From NCBI RefSeq assembly GCF_950295315.1, contig NC_080181.1, positions 4,466,726-4,530,725 of the forward strand: DNA of 64,000 bases, given 5' to 3'. The translations under genes and the position numbers were made by a program. This document shows positions 1 to 12,884 of this stretch, one piece after another; the first letter of the stretch is position 1; every line of letters starts with the position of its first letter. The notes beneath the pieces are model-generated. The model saw nothing but the letters and a program-made list of their open reading frames with translations. It was not told the DNA's origin and ran no database searches. Source of the DNA: Erinaceus europaeus. Taxonomy: Eukaryota > Chordata > Mammalia > Eulipotyphla > Erinaceidae.

Positions 1-65
1 GAAGGTTTTTAGAAGAGGAAATTTAGTCCCTAGTTATGGGAATATATACATAACAGACCTATAGA

Positions 66-262
66 GCTGGCCAAATAGCTCACTTGGATAGTGTGCTGAT
101 TTGCTGTGTGCACTACTCAGTTTAACTCCTGGGCCCTTCCTCAATGCGAAACCTCCAGAGCTGTGATTTCATTCATGCTCTCTCTTTCTCTTTGCCTGTC
201 TGTCTCATTCTTTCTTAGTAAGTCCTCTTGTAGTGATGAACCCCTGTAGACAACCAAACAAA
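66..262 (+). repeat. degenerate tRNA-derived SINE (old family)
   Basis: A tRNA-like head (CCAAATAGCTCACTTGGATAG) is followed by a CT-rich body (CTCTCTCTTTCTCTTTGCC). The same layout recurs at 17652-17808 and 37921-38075. The ends are blurred and I saw no duplication, so this is an old copy. Confidence 0.55.
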
Positions 263-875
263 TTTTTTAAAAAGCAAGTCTAAAATAACAAAGGCATCAA
301 TTGTGTTCATATTTCTTTACTTCAACCTTAAATACATACGAGAAACTAACTGAAATGAGCGTACAGTGGGAAAGGTCTAAAACATGTCTTCTCTGTAAAT
401 AGAAGAATGATATTAATATAATAACCGTAAAACTCATTTTCACTTTTACCATGCCTGCAGATTCTATGTAATTGATCCTAAAAGTAAATCTCAAGTAATT
501 TTAGAATATTTTTACAAAGATAGGTTCATGATAAGTCTTTAAGATTTATATTATAAAGGTCTAGACAAATTGCTTTTCCATGCACTTTACTCTTGTGTTT
601 CTAATACAGTGAACTTTATTATTAAGTGATATGAAGGATGTGTTTTCTTCCATCATGCAGCTGTTCTGTTATGCCCCACTCTGAACTTCACTGAAAATGT
701 TGTTAATTCAAATATTTTTTTTCCATTTAACAGAAACTTTCATATGGAATCTTGCCTTAGGTGATAAATACTTTATTTTGCAACCTTCTTTTATTTGCTG
801 CTCTACACTATCCCACACTCAAAACATAACTCCTGTCATGCCTTCCTCCTACTTTCTTCCTTCTTTCATCTTTCC

Positions 876-1157
876 TTTTTTAAAAATGTTTAATTTATTT
901 TACCTCTTGTTGCCCTTGTTTCTTATTGTCATAGTTATTATTGTTATTGTTGTTGATGTCATAATTGTTAGATAGGACAGAGAGAAATGGAGAGAGGAGG
1001 GGAAAAAGGGGAGAGAAAGACACCTGCAGGCCTGCTTCACTGCTTGCAAAGTGACTCCCCTGCAGGTGGGAGTCCGGGGCTCGAACTGGGATCCTTATGC
1101 CAGTCCTTGCGCTTCATGCCATGTGCGCTTAACCTGCTGCGCTACCGCCCGACTCCC
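876..1157 (-). repeat. ERI-type SINE, - strand
   Basis: Read on the - strand it has the head GGGAGTCGGGCGGTAGCGCA, a B box near GTTCGAGCCC, the CCTGCAGG body and the CAACAATAA-rich 3' end. The flanks (TCTTTCATCTTTCC at 862-875 and TCTTTTATCTTTTC at 1158-1171) form a plausible 14-bp target duplication with two mismatches. Confidence 0.85.
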
Positions 1158-2207
1158 TCTTTTATCTTTTCTGCAAGTACTCATTGAAGGTCTAGTAATT
1201 TGCCAAGTACCATGTTGGATATTTAGGGAAGTGAAAACCATAGAAAAGTAACTGTAATCAGGGTAACAAGTGCTATAATGAGATACAAAAGTACTACCAA
1301 AGCATTTGAACATAACATTATCACTACCTGGCATTTTTGTTTAAAAAAAAAAAGTCTCAGCCACTGGATTTTGACACCACTGGGGCTGGAATCTTGTCCT
1401 GCCCTACTAATCATTTTACCACTCATGCCTCACCACTCAGTGCAGTGTTTACACATACTGTCTTCTGTACCTAAACTCCATAAATGCCATTAAATGCAAA
1501 AAGCTTCAAATAGAACATTACAAAGTGAATGCTTTAAAAACAAATGACAAAATAATTTTTTAAGTAGCTAGCACTTGTTGTTCAGAATGAAAAATCCAAA
1601 TACTGTTACAGAATTAACTTTAAATCACTTATATTCTGTCCTCCGCTCAGTAACTGCTATGTATACTGCAGTGTATTTCTTTCCAGTCTGTTTCTTTGCA
1701 TATTTAGCAAGTTACTACTTACACATTTTCATTTATGGATGGTTGTACATTCTTTTTTTTCACGACATTCCTAACATTTCTCATATCATGAAAGTTAAAT
1801 ACTAAGCAGTTAAATGCATGTTTGCTATTTTTTCCTAAGATTTTGTGATCTAAATATGAAATGCTTATTTGGCAATTATTTATATGAGTTTGAAGTTATA
1901 AGTAACTAGACAGCAATAGTCACTATGTTGGACACGTAATTCTCTGCTGTCAGTTGCTATTTTGCTAATGACTTTATCTGGGGAAATAGTCACATATAGA
2001 AAAATTACTTGGGAATTAGTAATTATGCTATAAATTCCTTTTTTCAGCTGACTTTAAAAAATAAACATCATGGATTATTAATGCTCAGAAAGGCAGTGTA
2101 TTTTAAGTTATGAAATAGCTATCTTTCTATTATCTCCCACTATGCCTGTCACAGAGGGTGGCTGTTACTAAATGCTATTTGAGAGGGGACAAAACAGAGT
2201 GAATGCA

Positions 2208-2469
2208 GGGAGTCGGGTGGTAGTGCAGCGCAAAGCGCAAGGACCAGAACAAGGATCCTGGTTCGAGCCCCCGGCTCCCCACCTGCAGGGGAGTAGCCTC
2301 ACAGGCTGTGAAGCCGGTCTGCAGGTGTCTATCTTTCTCTCCACTTCTCTGTCTTCCCTTCCTCTTTTCATTTCTCTCTGTCCTATCCAGCAACAATGAC
2401 ATCAATAATAGCTACAACAATAAAAAACAATAAGGGCAACAAAAGGGAATAAATAAATATTTTTTAAAA
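2208..2469 (+). repeat. ERI-type SINE with perfect 12-bp target-site duplication and a deleted A-box region
   Basis: The body runs from GGGAGTCGGGTGGTAGTGCA through GGTTCGAGCCCCCGG to AACAAAAGGGAATAAATAAA and an A-rich tail. AGAGTGAATGCA flanks it at 2196-2207 and 2470-2481 without a mismatch, so insertion was fairly recent. About 17 bases between GTGCAGC and GCAAAGCGC are missing compared with the fuller copy at 13395. The missing part holds the end of the Pol III A box and the segment after it. Confidence 0.9.
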
Positions 2470-4800
2470 AGAGTGAATGCAATGAAATAGTAGAGAAGAG
2501 TTAATAGATTAATCGATTAGTAATTACCCCTGTTTAGACACACTAGGAGAATTTCAAGTCTTTTTCATTTCATTTTGGGGGGTCTACTTGCAAATTCCGA
2601 CGACTCCATGAACACTCTTGAATGAAACTTCTGAAATCTTTTCAGTAACTTGCCATTGCCTCCAAAGCTCAGTGGCTTCCTGGTTTTGCCATTGACAGAC
2701 AGGCAATGCTATGTTTTAACCCGGGAAGCTCACATATACAGGTCCTTCATTGGCTGAAGCAGGAGTCACTGAGACTCTGTTTCTTGTGTATCTGGTGCTG
2801 TGCTGGGAACCGTGGAGTAGCTGGGAAGGGGGAACGTGGTGGCTCACTCCCTTCTTCAGGGAACTCCTCCAAACCATTCTGCACAGAATGGTAGCGTCAG
2901 TTCCATCAGACTTCTGTCTCTCACCTGGCTTTCCCCAGAAGCATATCAGGAGACTTGGCTCAGTGATGCTGCCGTGCCTAAGAAGCATGCAGTGCCACCT
3001 TGACCATTGTCTTCTGGGCAGTAACAAGTCAACCCAGATGCCAGCTGCCAAATGCTTGTTTCAAATCCATCTCCGGCTCTCCCATAGCACTGTAAAGTGC
3101 CTTTCTCTAACGCACACTTTTTCTTGCTGTTCTTCTGTTGAAAGGGCTCCCAAGATTAATAGCCAAAGCAGGATTGCTGTACTCCTCAATACCATAGACA
3201 GGTGAAGTCTTATGATCGGGTCTAAGCTCACATCTCAGCTGTGGCATTCTGTAGTGGAGCACTCAGGCAGATGACTTCTTGCTAAGATGGCCTCTGTGAT
3301 ACCCACCACCTCGCGTATTATATAACCCAAGACAAGTCTATTTGTGAAATATTCCAGGTATGAGTATGGCTAAACTCTCTGAGAGCCCATTGTCTCCTGT
3401 ATGAAGTAGAACTCAGACTGCTTACTTACCTCACATTGATAGAAATAAATGACAAGCCAGTATTTGCGGGATACCGTACATAGGGCCTTAGTGCAGTCCA
3501 CTGAGGGTGAAGTTCCTGTTAGTGATTCTGTCACTAGAATATGGTGTCATTGAAGCTGCTGCTGCATCTGTTTGTTACTAAGTGACACACTGTGTGTTGG
3601 GCTTCTTCCTAAGCACCTGGGGGGCCTGCAGGTGCTTTCTCGTTGGTCCCTGTTCTAATACTGCGAAGGCTTATTGGTCAGAACTCAGAATTTCTTGTTG
3701 ACTTGAACAACCCTGTTCCCCACTAACTAGTCCTCAGATAAACATGACCACACTCTCAATTGTCCCCTGCTCTTAGATCATAGATTTCCTGTTCACCGGT
3801 TTCTACTCTTATATCATCCAGTATAATGTTGACATCTTCAGTGACGTTGCACCAGGTCCCCACCTCATAAACCTGAGCAGACCTTGCTTTACTGCTGGCT
3901 CTGGGTCAGCTGCCATTCAAAAGGACACTGTCCAACCAAACCTGGGCTCCAGGTTTATTCTTGACTCCTTGCACTTCACTCTTCTGACCTTTCTTCTTTG
4001 CTGTACACTTGTTCCACTTCCGACCCCTTTCCCTCTAGCTCCCAGTACCTTTCTCACCAATTTATCACCTTCATTTGTGGTGGAATTTCTAGTAAGAATA
4101 TGAGAGTCTTGCTGAATTAAAAGCTTCCTGGCTCTGTCACCTTCTTCCTCCTCCACTCTGTTTAAAAATAAAACTGCTACTTGTTCTTTCAGTCATATTC
4201 TGCACGCTTGCCACAGTTCCAACCTGGTGTCACCTTCCTGGTGAGCTAGTTTCTGTCTTTGAAATGGTCTAAACCTTTGTCTTGACTATCTGCTTCTGCT
4301 GCTTCTCAGTCTTGATTTAAAAGTTGCTTGCCGCTACCCATCTAAAAGGGTCATATGCCTGGTGAGAAATTCCATTTTTCTCCACTTAGTTGTCCCACTC
4401 TTGTTGAAATTCTCTACCAAGTGATCTTTGCTCACTGCCTACAAGTCCTCAGATGGGTTCTTATTTGTGCCTGAGAGCGTCACAGATCTCCCTGCTTCTG
4501 CCGTAGCTGATAATGACATTCAGATTCTTGTGTTTGCTTCTATTTCTTCTTTGTCTACAAAGTGAATGCCAATTGTGAGTTGTCTCTAAGCAGCAAATAC
4601 TAGAAAAAGTCAAACATATCATTAAGTACCCCCCCCAGAAGTCATGACAATTCAGTTGGCATCATTACTCAATATCTCAATATTTTGTAAGGCTTAGCAT
4701 TTCATTAAGACAATAATTACTATATGGTTTGATGGGATCTCTATTGGAAATAAAAGTTCTCATGCTTGCACTTCACTTTTTTCATTTCCTTTGCCTGTAG

Positions 4801-4959
4801 GTCCCCCAGGCCCCCCCGGGGTGGTGATTGTGGAGGAAATCACGGAGAACACAGCCACCCTGTCCTGGAGCCCAGCTGCCGACAACCACAGCCCCATCTC
4901 CTCCTACAACCTGCAGGCCCGCAGTCCCTTTTCCCTGGGCTGGCAGACAGTGAGAACAG
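4801..4959 (+). CDS. CNTN5: contactin-5 exon: N-terminal half of FnIII-1
   Basis: The acceptor is TTTGCCTGTAG and the donor ACAG/GTGAGT. The exon is 159 nt, starts with the last two bases of a Gly codon and ends with the first base of a Val codon (phase 1 on both sides). It encodes a Pro/Gly linker (PPGPPG) followed by [19 protein letters not shown], the first strands of an FnIII domain with the core Trp of LSW. The linker follows Ig6, which is encoded upstream. The reading continues in frame into the exon at 6129. Confidence 0.95.
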
Positions 4960-5566
4960 GTGAGTCCCGGGATGCTGAAGCTCCAGGCCAAGTGCAGCAG
5001 TCTCCCGGGTGTGTGCAAAGACTCATGGTAGGAACATTTGGGTTCTGGCAGCTTTGTTAGTTGCCATTGTTAGAAATCAACCACTGTCTTGTTTATATAA
5101 ACTCAAGAACTAAATCTAAGTATAGTAAAAATGTCACTCCAGTGAGAGCTAAGAACTCCACATAGATCACACAAGTTGGAGTTTTTATTCAAATGTAGTT
5201 ACATGTTATATTATTTTCAAAGGTACAACATAATGATTTGACACTTGAAAAATAATCACCATAGTAAGTCTAGTAAACATCACCTGCTATAATTACAAAC
5301 TTTCTTTCTTGAGGTAAGAACATTTAATAGAGAATCTCTTTTAAGAAAATAGCATTCTTTCCAACATTCAGTACAGTGCAGCTACCTGTAGTCACTGTGC
5401 TCTACATATTGCCCACTGCTTATTTCACAGCTGGAAGCACGAAGCTTTTACACTGAAGTTTTCAATTAAAGAGAGAGAGTCTTGATCTGCTGTTTCAAAC
5501 TGTCATGGGGCCAGGTACATTTACTAAAATAGGATGCAGCCAACTGCTTAAACATTTTTCTCACTA

Positions 5567-5705
5567 AATTCTGGAGCTCATCAGGTAGAGTGTTGCCTTG
5601 CCCAGGTTTGAGCCTTTATATCACTATGGAACTGGAAGAACTCTGATGCTGTGGATAGACACTGCCTGCCTCTCTATCTCTCTCTTTTTCTCTCTTCCTC
5701 TCTTC
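5567..5705 (+). repeat. degenerate tRNA-derived SINE fragment
   Basis: A tRNA-like head (GGAGCTCATCAGGTAGAGTG, then CCAGGTTTGAGCC) is followed by a CT-rich tail ending in TCTCTCTTTTTCTCTC. This is the same broad family as the copy at 37921. Confidence 0.5.
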
Positions 5706-5766
5706 CTGAGTGAAAATCAGCCTGGAACTAGTGAAATCAATTGTGTATAAAACCCTGCCCACACAT

Positions 5767-5795
5767 ACAGGCACACACACACACATACTCCCCCA

Positions 5796-5826
<31 letters not shown>

Positions 5827-5850
5827 CACCCTCTCCCTTTCTTTCTCTCT
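5767..5850 (+). repeat. interrupted (CA)n microsatellite followed by CT tract
   Basis: The tract reads CACACA with short CCCC interruptions to about 5829 and then turns CT-rich. It creates spurious valine/cysteine-repeat open frames on the - strand. Confidence 0.95.
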
Positions 5851-6128
5851 CTCTCTCCCTTCCCTCTCGAGCTCTGTTTGGTTTCTTCAAAAGGTATTTG
5901 CATCGTAGATACAGCAAGTCTATGTATAGGGATGAAGAATTCAAATTGACTAGGACAATCTGGCATGTGCAGGTGCTGCCCTCCTAAATATTGACTGTCA
6001 TCATTCTGATGACCAGAGGTGAGATGGTGGCCATATGAAGTTAGCACCTGCCCATGGTGCTCCTTGGCTGGCATTTGTAACTGTGCTATAGTCCTGCTGG
6101 TGACCTGAAATCTCCTTCCTCTCTGTAG

Positions 6129-6278
6129 TACCAGAAACCATCACAGGAGACATGGAGTCAGCCATGGCAGTGGACCTGAACCCCTGGGTGGAATATGAAT
6201 TCAGAGTTGTAGCCACCAACCCAATTGGGACTGGAGATCCCAGCACCCCATCTCGCCTGATCCGAACAAATGAAGCAG
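6129..6278 (+). CDS. CNTN5: contactin-5 exon: C-terminal half of FnIII-1
   Basis: The acceptor is TTCCTCTCTGTAG and the donor GCAG/GTGAGA. The exon is 150 nt, phase 1 on both sides. It encodes [17 protein letters not shown] and then [20 protein letters not shown], which has the Tyr/Phe strand-F signature ([10 protein letters not shown]) and the GTGDPS turn typical of FnIII domains. It ends in RTNEA plus the first base of the Val codon completed at 18031. Confidence 0.96.
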
Positions 6279-6469
6279 GTGAGAACGTAGGGAGCTGGGC
6301 ACGCCTGGGAGCACTGGGATGCAAGCTGAATTAACTGTGATTGCTGGTCATAGGGTGATTTCTCCTGATTCATTTACCAAAACCTATCCTATTGGTCTGC
6401 TTCTAATGCTGCTTCTAAGACCCCTTCTGTTTTGATCATCACATTAGGTTCCCCTGCATTGCTTAACGC

Positions 6470-6817
6470 TGTGGTCTATTTACATGATCATTGTTTTGTT
6501 TGAGACCCGCACTGGTTTCATCCCACTGGTTCCCGCTCTTTTTCCACTCCGCCCCTCTCCTAGTCACAGCCTGTCTTCCACCATTTAATCCCCACAGGTT
6601 TGTGAGCGTTTTTCCCTTCTCCCCACCCCCATTCTACGCACATCCTCTCTGACCTGACACTTCCGCCTCAGGAGACATAAAGGACAGGATTTTCTAATGA
6701 AGAGAGATTAGATAGATTGCACTGCATCCCCGCTCATCAATAAAGATTGAACTGCATTCCCAGCTCAGACATGAGTCCCTGGTCATCTCTCTCCCGCCCA
6801 CAAAGCTAGCCCAGCAG
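6470..6817 (+). mobile_element. probable retroviral-type LTR (solo), + strand
   Basis: The segment begins TGTGGTCTATTTACATGATC and ends near GCTAGCCCAGCA, so it has TG...CA ends. It carries GC-rich promoter-like runs (CTCCGCCCCTC) and a late AATAAA at about 6739 followed by a ~75-base U5-like end. I could not find matching target duplications, and no internal retroviral genes flank it. Limits and family are uncertain; a non-LTR repeat is possible. Confidence 0.45.
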
Positions 6818-9086
6818 TATCCCATTTTCTTTGTTTCCAGATCATTTTATCCATTTTCCGCAAAATGTAAGGTCTAAATGCTTTGCTTTCCTGCCAGCCC
6901 TTGCATCTTCAACAACCAGATGAACTTTGTTTATTTTTCTTATTATATACACATTAAATTAGCAAGTCTCAACCCCAGAGCTGCTATAGTGACAGCGGTT
7001 AACGCATAACTATAGTGCACTTCCTCAGAACTCAGTATGGCATCCTTCACCTCTAACCCTTTATGGTAGGGATCACAGTTGGCAAAGACATGCATAGCCT
7101 TAACTTGACTTACTGTTTTCCAGAAGTCTGTGGGCAAAGCAAGTACCCATGAACATTTTGACTTAGAAAACATAGCATTCTTTGGTTAGAATGAAGTGTT
7201 TCTTACAAAATGTTCTAAATACTCAGTAAGGTGAATTAATAATTGTGTTTAAAAATAAATACTAAGATACATTGCTTATCAACTGTAAGGAGCAGCATAA
7301 AGAAATGTTAATTTTTAAATCTTTGATTTCTTTGGGCATAATGTTACTGAGATTTATCCTTCATGTACCTGTAAATCTGGATGTGAAAAAACAGATCCTA
7401 GACAGTACTAATTTCAGGCAAACACAGAGGCTAGTAACAGTGAGAAAAATCCAAGAAAAAAGAGAAATGAGCAGACATTGATTACATATAAAGGAGAAGA
7501 AAACCAAATTGTAGTCCTTGCATTCAGTGCTACACAGATCTCAGTAATCACTGAGAGAATTTTGTCTTCCATGTTCAGTGTTCTGTCTTCTGCACCTCAG
7601 TTTCTGCCACTGATGTTTCATGTGTCTTATTGAAAGATTCTAAGGGAATGTTTTTATTTTCTTTGTTCCTACCCATATGAGTACCTCACTCAGAGACACA
7701 CATGTGCATAAAAAAAAAAAAACCAAGAGTAAGACTATTAACAGAGTTCATTTTTTCCGTAAAACATACTAGAGCTGGTTTAAATCCCCAGTGGTCAACT
7801 TATTGCAATAGGTGTAAGTAGCCACTCAAGATATCATCATTACTCTCATATAAATGTTAACCAATCAAGAAAGAGATCTGTCTGCCTAAATATGTTGAAA
7901 ATATTAATTCACAGAAAATTCAACTTTTCTGCTTTTGTAGGATTGGGGGCCCCTTTTCTGCTGCATTTTTCAATAGTGTGAATTGTAACTTGGAACATTA
8001 ATTGCCTGGTTGGATTTTCATGCATTCATAAAATCAGCATGCTTTCACTGGGTCCAGGTGTTCACTAATTAAGAGCGTACCAGGCTAGTGGATCCTCAGT
8101 TTGTATACTCACTGCAGACACTGAAAGAACTGCCAGGAGTAATACTTGAGCTCACATATTTCTGCCTACTTCAGAGGCCCTTTCCAAATACGCATTTCGA
8201 AAATAAATAATTTTGGGGGGATGAATAATCCTTTCAGACTTTTTATTATTTAAATCTCTTCTTTCCACTAAAAGGCATTTTATCAAAGCACTTTTCAAAC
8301 TAAATAGTATTTAGATTTTGAAAGATTTCTTCCTCACCTATTTCTGCAGCTACCTCAGTCATAGAGCTCCTTTCTTTTCGTGTTATTGTGAGTTGTGTAT
8401 ATATGGCCATTAAAATCTTAGAGGAGAAGAGAACAGTGTGAACCATGTAGGAAATACTCTTCTCTGAAAGTGAGTTGAGGAAGACATGTGCTGTCTCTTT
8501 GTGTGTCCTCGGGATAACATCCTAATGGTGTTGAAGTGTTGGATTTTGTGCCTGTTCTTTCAGGCAGCACCAATTAAAAGGGTCGCCTGTGTTCTGAGAC
8601 ATCCTTGCAAGTGATGTGCTCCTCTTCTACTGAGTATTTGTTCTGTATTTTGAAAGGGAATTCTGTTGTAATGAACCGTGTCAACACTGAAAAGCAGCAG
8701 AGCTGCTTGGAAGAGAAAAGTCCTGACATTCAGATGTTGAATCAAAAGTTTTATGTCCCTTTAAACTCTTGTATCTGCTAAATCCCAAAGTAGATCCAGT
8801 CAAGCATTTGTACTGCACAACTTCTTTCTTTGCCACATACCAAAAAAATAAATAAATAAATAGTTAATTTTTCTCAATTTTCCCCAGGTTAGATTTTGAA
8901 TTTTCCTCTAGGACATATTTTGAATTTTTTAATCCTCAAAACATGCTCAGTGGTTGGTAAAGATAAATACGTCTCTCTAGGTAGTTATTAGGAAGTAAAA
9001 ATACAAATATAGAAAGATGCTATATCTGTCGATGTGGGTATCTGCTGTTATTTAATTGTCACTGGAACTTGAGCTTTCCAGGCCAG

Positions 9087-9215
9087 TGTTTTTCTGATAG
9101 AGACAAAAAGAGAGACAGGGAGTGAGGGAAGGTGGGACACCACAGCACCAAAGCCCCCCTCCCCACCAGGGCCACATGGCAGAGCAGCCATCCTCCTAGG
9201 GGAGTCCTCCTTCCA
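9087..9215 (-). repeat. very degenerate SINE remnant
   Basis: GATAGAGACAAAAAGAGAGAC is followed by ACACCACAGCACCAAAGC and a CCCC-rich end. This resembles the - strand body of the old SINE group also seen at 45985 and 63565. Weak match. Confidence 0.4.
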
Positions 9216-11514
9216 ACCCTCAAAATGTCTATTTTTCTTTTTACTTTAGTTACATTTGTGTATTATACAAATTTTAGACAGGTGATGACAGACAGACAGA
9301 CAGCCCTGTGTTTGAATTTAGACCGAGGTTGTCATAAAGACCCTAACCCTATGTACATTTCAATAGAGTGATAGTAGTTCTTCTTTGTCACTGAGAGAGA
9401 TGACACTGGGTGAGTAGCATTTTCACAAGTGAATATGAAACATGTATTACAGAAAAAATGTAGATGCATATAGAATCACGGTGGTTCTTTCAATTAAATC
9501 TCAACCTGTAAATCGCATATTTACAGTGCTAGTACTCAAAGTAAAACTGAAAGGAGAAAAGATATAGTTAATTCCGTAACTTTGTGATTTAGGAAGTTTT
9601 GGTCTTTGTAGTATATGATTTTTAGCATAGAAGTTTTTGGTACAAGTCTCGATATCACATTTTTCTTATTTCAGGCTATGTTAAGCTTATATATAGTATG
9701 CATGCATATAGATATATAAAATGTTTTATGCAGATATGATTTCATATAAAGTTTATTTCTACCTGGACTTAAGGGTTTGAAAACTGAAGATACACTAACC
9801 TGTTAATTTTCCTCTGTCAGTTAGCAGCAGTGACTATAAGTAGATATGTGTTTTGTAGGTGGCTGTAGAAACGCAGGATGGGAGTGGGGGGGTTTCAACA
9901 TCTAGTTAGGTCTTTGTGAGAACAGGGCCAGCCCTTCAAGTTCTGAAGCTCAGCAGCATGGAGCCAGAATGGAAGTAGTGAGCTCCTGTCATCTGGGCGA
10001 GTCACTTCGCTCCTCTTCACTGAGCTTGAGGGGGAGGAGTACTCCCGTAGCTTGTATTGACAACGGTGGAGTGGATGCCACTGCACATCCAGCTACTAGG
10101 CTGACAGCCTTCTGCAAGACATGCCTTATGCTGAAGCCAAGAGGGTACAGAGAAAGTATTTCTCTGTTGGGAAGTCGTGTGGTGTCTTCTAGCCAACTCC
10201 ATTTAGTAGCACAGGCTGCTTGTGACTCACCCCAAGTCCAGAGAAGACTCAAGAAATGATAGACCATTTCTTGGTTCATATTTATTCTTTCACAGTCCTT
10301 GTCTGAGATAATCCAAAAGAAATTTCAGAGTTCAAAAGCTACAGAAAGAACACCCTGTGATACTATTGCAATATGAGATGGGGCTAAATTAGTTTTCTCT
10401 GGGGGGATGTGATTGCCTTAGAAATGCCATTTAATGGGGCTTTGAAGGTCAGACCAGTACTCAGGCAGAATTATTTATAGGAGCAATTAGAAAATATAAA
10501 GTTGTCAGGCATTGGTATGTGCAGGAAAAACGGACATGATTGTAAGGCTTTTAAAGGTCTCTCCAATCTGTTCCTAAGAAAATATCACATTAAAAAAATC
10601 TAATGCATCCAGCCGAAATAATTGAAGAAATCTAAAAGAAAATACTATTAAGTGAACATCATAGCTTTCCTCAGCCCAATAATTTAATTATATTTAACAA
10701 AATAAATGGTCTCATAATACTGAGAAGGCTAAAATCATAATAAGCAGAAGACCTTTTAAGACCAAGTGTCAATAACTAGGAAAGAAGATGACAGTATGGC
10801 ATATAGAACAGTGTTTTGAAATCTTGAAGAACTTTGGTCCAGGCTAGTCTTGTTGGCAAAATATACTTAAGAAATAGGTCTTCAGTTTCAGAGTCACTTT
10901 GCAAGCAGAGATGGTAATTCTAACAGTTGCCTTTCTAAGAGAAATATGTCTAATGTTTAGGAATATTCTTTTCAATAAGTAGACAAGCAATAAAGGAGCA
11001 ATGAAAGTTTTGTGCATAGCAGATAAAGGCCAATGAGTGGCTGTCCAACAGGAGTGAATATGAGTAAACTCAAGATTTTTTCTATTCTTTCTAGTCCCCA
11101 TGACTCGACTAATCAGACATCATCAAACATGGTGCAGTTCTATGCTAAGAGCTTGACCTCCATGATAAATTTCCTTTAAAGTAATGGGTACCTGTGTAAT
11201 TCTCCGATAAGAATAAGAAAATAGAATTAGAGAGTTTTAAAGCCTTGTATAAGGTCACCTGGTAATCAGCTTTCAAAAAAAGGTATTCTAAACCTGATGG
11301 TACTGCCAAGATGCCTCCCAAGTAGTTTTATTTCTCTCCTCACTCCCCTCCTCTACTTTATCCTACTGACAAAAATAAAAGCATTATATGAATGCTCAGG
11401 AAACACCACTGAGATCTATTTGCATATATATATTGGAAACTCTTTAAGCTCCACAAAGAAAAAAAAGTACGGTCAGTTAAAGTAATTATGTGCTACATCA
11501 TGTCAAGTAAAGTG

Positions 11515-11777
11515 AGAGCTCGGTGTAAATATACCAAGCAGAATGCACCGTGTCACCATACGCAAGGACCCAGGTTCAAAGACTCAGTCACCACCTACAA
11601 AGGGAAGGCTTCACACATGGTGGGATAGTGTTGCAACTGTCTCTTCTTCTGTCTGTCTTTTTTGACTTCTCTCTTCTGTCTCTTGCACTCTTAAAAAAAA
11701 AAAAACCTACTGGGAATGGTGGAGTGGCGCTGACACTAAGCTCTAGCAATAACTCTGGTGGCAAAAAAAAAAAAAGT
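11515..11777 (+). repeat. degenerate long-type SINE, + strand
   Basis: The head region contains CGCAAGGACCCAGGTTCAAAG, followed by a CT-rich body, an A run, then TGGCGCTGACACTAAGCTCT and CTCTGGTGGCAAAAA. The last part corresponds to the 3' extension of the long SINE type (see 26238). Confidence 0.65.
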
Positions 11778-12837
11778 AGGAAAACTGATTTCAAAATTCC
11801 CTTTGTGATTCCCACCTTTGCTGCATGACAACCACACTTGCTTCTCGTTCTTTCCCTCCTCTTTCCAAACTCTAGTCATTGAATTATCACTAAGCCCCAC
11901 AATTCCATGGCCTTTCCCAGCTCTCCAACAAAACTGTAGTATTTAATGAGCCATAGAAACATCTACTACAATAGATACTGAGATTTTTCAAACCAAAAGA
12001 GATTGCTAAGTGATTTCATCCTGTCTTCTTTTGTTTAGTTGAACATTAATTAAAGCCTATGTTACTATGATTGACTTTGTTAGAACTATTTGCACTCAGA
12101 AATTCTGAGTTCTTTGACACTCATAACATTCTAAAACTATATTTTAGTCACTCTGAGTATTTATAAAATATTTTCTTTCAGTGTATAAAGTGAAAAGTTC
12201 TAATAGTCTTCGTTGTAACATGCCAGACAGAGTAATAGAACAGCCAGCCATTTGGAGCTTAGGAGAAAAGGCATTAACTACATTATCTGTTCATGGAAGA
12301 ACATTGTTCAGAAAGAAATTCAGAAAAATTAGAGTTACCCTGTTAGCCATGCATGTAAACTTCATTCTATAAACTAATGATCTCGTGACATTTATCAGTA
12401 GCTAACTGAAGGAGGAAAGCGTGAAGCTACATAATTTTAAATCAGGGCTTCAAAATTATGTTTGGTTTTTAAGCAAATAGTCTATCATTTCTTTGCTCCA
12501 TGAAATCATTTGTTAGATGTTTGGTTATATCACTTTTATGATTTCAACAGAAATTATAGAACTTTACACCAGAAGGCTCAGAAAAATTAAGTCAGCTCCC
12601 TACATATCATGACTATGTTGCTGTGTAAGTGAAAAGATATCATTAAAATCAATGAACTCCATAGTATTGACTGCAGCAGTAATAAGTATGTGACACCAAC
12701 TTGAAAAGAAAATGAATGAGCTTGGGTTCCACTGATCCTGTACATGAAATTGGGAAACTTAAGTCAGTTAGAATAAATTATATTGTAATCCTACAATAGA
12801 CAATGCTTGTGTTACTGTTACTAAAGCCTGAATTGTT

Positions 12838-12884
<47 letters not shown>

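Larger units (their letters stand above)
1..4800 (+). other. CNTN5: CNTN5 intron (3' part) upstream of the first FnIII exon
   Basis: Non-coding. It holds a degenerate tRNA-like SINE near the start, a - strand SINE (876-1157), a + strand SINE with clear duplications (2208-2469), and otherwise unique AT-rich sequence. Two overlapping open frames on opposite strands at 2716-3205 look like chance. The segment 3250-4790 shows nothing I recognise. It ends in a pyrimidine-rich tract and TGTAG just before the exon at 4801. Confidence 0.9.
4960..6128 (+). other. CNTN5: CNTN5 intron, phase 1, 1.2 kb, inside FnIII-1
   Basis: Non-coding. It contains a degenerate tRNA-like SINE (about 5567-5705), a CA microsatellite (5767-5829) and a CT tract. 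No other structure was seen. Confidence 0.9.

Noticed and set aside
2716..3205. Overlapping 111- and 151-codon open frames on opposite strands
   Set aside because: No recognisable domain, no splice context and amino-acid make-up like random translation; the region is intron.
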